Assembly (NCBI GenBank): GCA_024275515.1
Contig: JAJRYZ010000153.1
Location: forward strand, 1 to 33,086
DNA: 33,086 nt
Source: Spirochaetota bacterium
Lineage (GTDB): Bacteria; Spirochaetota; Spirochaetia; ARS1246
Direction of reading: 5' to 3'
In this document: piece after piece, positions 31,132 to 33,086 of the stretch
Layout of the letters: each line of letters opens with the position of its first letter
Position numbering within the stretch: the stretch's first letter is position 1
Translations under genes and position numbers: made by a program
Notes under the pieces: model-generated
Databases searched by the model: none
What the model saw: only the letters and a program-made list of their open reading frames with translations
What the model was told of the DNA's origin: nothing

Positions 31132-33086
31132 TCAAGATTCCACCGGGCCGTCCGGAAGGACAATCGCTTCACCGCCTTTCAGACTGATCACCCGTTCGCC
31201 TCCGGTGGCGTCGCGAAAAAGAAACTCCCGCTTCGATTTCGCGTGGTTGATGACAAACCACAGCAGTTCGTCCCCGTATTCACGGGAGATCACTTCCACC
31301 TCCCGTGGTGTCGAATGCCGCGGGGGTGTTATCCCCGACTCGCGACAGACGTGCGAGAGTACTTGTACCAGATCATTCCTGTCGAGTGTGGTCGACAGGT
31401 ACCATCCCGCTCCCGCGCCGTAGAGATTCCGTGTGAGCGCGGGTCCGCCTTTCGCCGCTCCATCTGCGTATTCTAGGATCGGGACCGATCCGCATGGTTC
31501 GACGCATTCATACCAGCCGATTGCCGTCAGGCGATCATCCCTTGTTCCGCGAACACGGCCCGTGAGGGGAATGTGTTCGGAAGGCTCGATTATTCCGTAG
31601 TCACGAACCTTCAACCCCAATACTTCGGACAGCGGTCCGGGCGCCGGCTCGGCGAGCATCCGGTTGAACCGATCCCTACTTCCGGTTCTGAAGTCGCAAA
31701 AAAGGGCTCCTCCGTCGCGGACGTATTCTTCCAGCCTGCCGGCCCACGCACCGTCTATGACGGCCAGATTGGGCGCGATAATCAACCGGAACCCCGAGAA
31801 GTCCGCGTTCGGGCTTATGATGGTGACGTCGACGTGAAGGTCCCAGAGCGCCCGGTGATACCGTCGCAGGTTTTCCCGGTACGAATGTCCCTCGAAGTGC
31901 GGTTGGATTTGAAACACCCAGGCGTTTTCGTACGAAATAATCAACCCTACGCTCTTGTTTCCGCCGGCTTCCGAGGCTTCGGCAAGAGGGGGGTCACCGT
32001 ATGCAGAAGTGAGTCCCCGCAGTAGTTCAATCGTTTCCTTCACTTCGTCCAGACGGCTGTTCGCCTCTCCGGAGTGGGGAAGAATTCCGTGCCAGTACTG
32101 CTCGACGCCGAACCTGCAGGTTCTCCAACGGAAATACAAAATCAAGTCCGCTCCGTAGGCAACCGATTGCAGCGTCCATCTGCGGATATCTCCTCTGCGC
32201 GGGGAGGGTTTCAGAACGGTGGAACCGGGGGTCCCGCTTTGATGTTCGAGCATCCAATACCGGCGGTTTTTCAGACCGAAAGCTATCCTGTGGTAAAAGG
32301 CGGTATCCGGAGCGCGGTTCTCCTCAACGGGATTGCAGTTGGGGTAGGCCCCCAGGGAAACGACGTCGAGCCGGGAAACCATTGTGAAGTAGTCGATGTC
32401 GAAGAAATCCGAAACGAGGTTCGTAGTAATAACGGCTTGCGGTATGATACGTCTAATGATTTCCGCCTGTCTGTGGATGAACCTTATGGCCGCATCCGAA
32501 CAGAAACGTCTGAAATCGAGCTCCAGCCCCGGATTGTGAATATCTATAGCGCCGTACGAGGGAACAATGATTTCATCGAAGGATCCGTAAACCTGATTCG
32601 AAAAAACCGTCCCCCACGCTTCGTTCACTTCGTCGATCGACCGGTACCGCAGTTTGAGCCATTCGATAAAGGCCGACCGATCATACTCTCCGTACGATCG
32701 AATCGCCCCCGATCCGCCAAGCTCATTATCAATCTGCCATGCCAGGATCGAAGGTTCGTTCTTGAATCTTTCGGCCATCGCGGCCACCAAGTCGTCTACG
32801 TAGGAAAGGAGGTCCGGGCAATTGACGGTGAAATAGTTCCGGTGGCCGAATCCTCGTTTGCGCCCGAAACGGTCGACGGGGTAGATTCCGGGGTGCCGGT
32901 CCATTAGCCATTTCGGGGGCGCGGCGGTCGGAGTGCCGAGTATCGTTCGGATGCCTTCCCGACCGAGTACGGTCACGGCCTCCTCGAGCCAATCGAAGTC
33001 GTACACTCCCGGCTTTCGTTCCATAAGCGTCCAGGCGAACTCTCCGATTCGAACAACGTTGACGCCGATTTCTCTCATGAGACGAA
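31132..33086 (-). CDS. Glycoside hydrolase family 42 beta-galactosidase, 5' end cut by window edge
   Basis: About 650 residues are visible. The frame stays open through the right edge, and the bases before the in-window ATG (33078) encode Arg-Leu in frame (RLMREIGVNVVRIGEF), the usual family context. The true start therefore lies beyond the window, with perhaps 25 residues missing. The GH42 TIM barrel shows the acid/base Glu in ILAWQIDNELGG (119 counted from the visible Met) and the nucleophile Glu in WMLEHQSGTPG (278), followed by VAYGADLILYFRWRTCR and then the trimerisation-type domain (LIIAPNLAVIDGAW ... DGGALFCDFRTGSRDR). It hydrolyses terminal beta-galactosides. With no N-terminus visible, secretion cannot be judged, but most GH42 enzymes are cytosolic. 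Confidence 0.93.
   Translation of the reverse strand, partial: RLMREIGVNVVRIGEFAWTLMERKPGVYDFDWLEEAVTVLGREGIRTILGTPTAAPPKWLMDRHPGIYPVDRFGRKRGFGHRNYFTVNCPDLLSYVDDLVAAMAERFKNEPSILAWQIDNELGGSGAIRSYGEYDRSAFIEWLKLRYRSIDEVNEAWGTVFSNQVYGSFDEIIVPSYGAIDIHNPGLELDFRRFCSDAAIRFIHRQAEIIRRIIPQAVITTNLVSDFFDIDYFTMVSRLDVVSLGAYPNCNPVEENRAPDTAFYHRIAFGLKNRRYWMLEHQSGTPGSTVLKPSPRRGDIRRWTLQSVAYGADLILYFRWRTCRFGVEQYWHGILPHSGEANSRLDEVKETIELLRGLTSAYGDPPLAEASEAGGNKSVGLIISYENAWVFQIQPHFEGHSYRENLRRYHRALWDLHVDVTIISPNADFSGFRLIIAPNLAVIDGAWAGRLEEYVRDGGALFCDFRTGSRDRFNRMLAEPAPGPLSEVLGLKVRDYGIIEPSEHIPLTGRVRGTRDDRLTAIGWYECVEPCGSVPILEYADGAAKGGPALTRNLYGAGAGWYLSTTLDRNDLVQVLSHVCRESGITPPRHSTPREVEVISREYGDELLWFVINHAKSKREFLFRDATGGERVISLKGGEAIVLPDGPVES

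Noticed and set aside
32074-32907. 277-residue plus-strand frame opposite the GH42 gene
   Set aside because: The GH42 catalytic motifs lie on the other strand across the same bases, and the antisense product has no recognisable features.
1-33086. CRISPR arrays, rRNA, insertion sequences, prophage genes
   Set aside because: No regularly spaced direct repeats, rRNA-like sequence, transposase, integrase or phage structural proteins were seen on reading both strands.

Overview
The window is high in GC and densely coded. It looks like a chromosomal accessory/catabolic region of a polysaccharide-degrading bacterium. A spirochaete (Spirochaetaceae-like) is my best guess from the gene mix: UroD-like, heparinase, beta-helix and sulfatase genes, GH42, Gfo/Idh, and an RNA-independent DUF6079-type ATPase. 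Nothing here (no rRNA or tRNA) proves the phylum, and a planctomycete/lentisphaera-type source is possible. No integrase, transposase or CRISPR array was seen.

Layout. 1-270 is the 3' end of a cyclic-nucleotide-binding-domain protein, followed by an AI-2E-type permease (272-1336). From 11380 down to 1388 runs a seven-gene minus-strand catabolic unit: UroD-like protein, Zn-alcohol dehydrogenase, sugar-phosphate isomerase/epimerase, aldo/keto reductase, heparinase II/III-like protein, right-handed beta-helix protein and aldehyde dehydrogenase. Starts are tightly spaced and most have clear Shine-Dalgarno sequences. A sulfatase (11448-12998) is divergent from it. The set suggests degradation of a sulfated, uronate-containing glycan. 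None of these enzymes shows an obvious signal peptide, so they probably act on imported oligosaccharides.

12999-14702 is gene-poor. It holds a 157-bp inverted-repeat element and a DUF4258/YgiT-type zinc-finger toxin-antitoxin pair. It leads into the most interesting part, 14703-22799: a TPR protein, a 1649-residue protein that joins a DUF6079/BrxC-PglY-like P-loop ATPase to a C-terminal PglZ-like phosphatase domain with its metal ligands intact, and a full-length RecD2-type helicase. The three genes are co-directional (4-bp overlap, then a 13-bp gap). I read this as a compact BREX/Pgl-related candidate defence module without a methyltransferase. A frameshifted MNT-type nucleotidyltransferase (23041-23320) sits just beyond it.

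23337-26651 returns to sugar metabolism with a Gfo/Idh/MocA oxidoreductase and a TIM-barrel glycosidase-like protein. After that come a coiled-coil protein, an Mth938-like protein, a decayed sulfatase pseudogene, an AT-richer two-gene unit (a DUF192-like membrane-anchored protein and a membrane-anchored coiled-coil protein), and a GH42 beta-galactosidase cut by the right edge.

Regulation. Several genes have a -10-like hexamer only 6-8 nt from an ATG that lacks a Shine-Dalgarno sequence, which suggests leaderless transcripts. Genes inside operons carry strong Shine-Dalgarno sequences.
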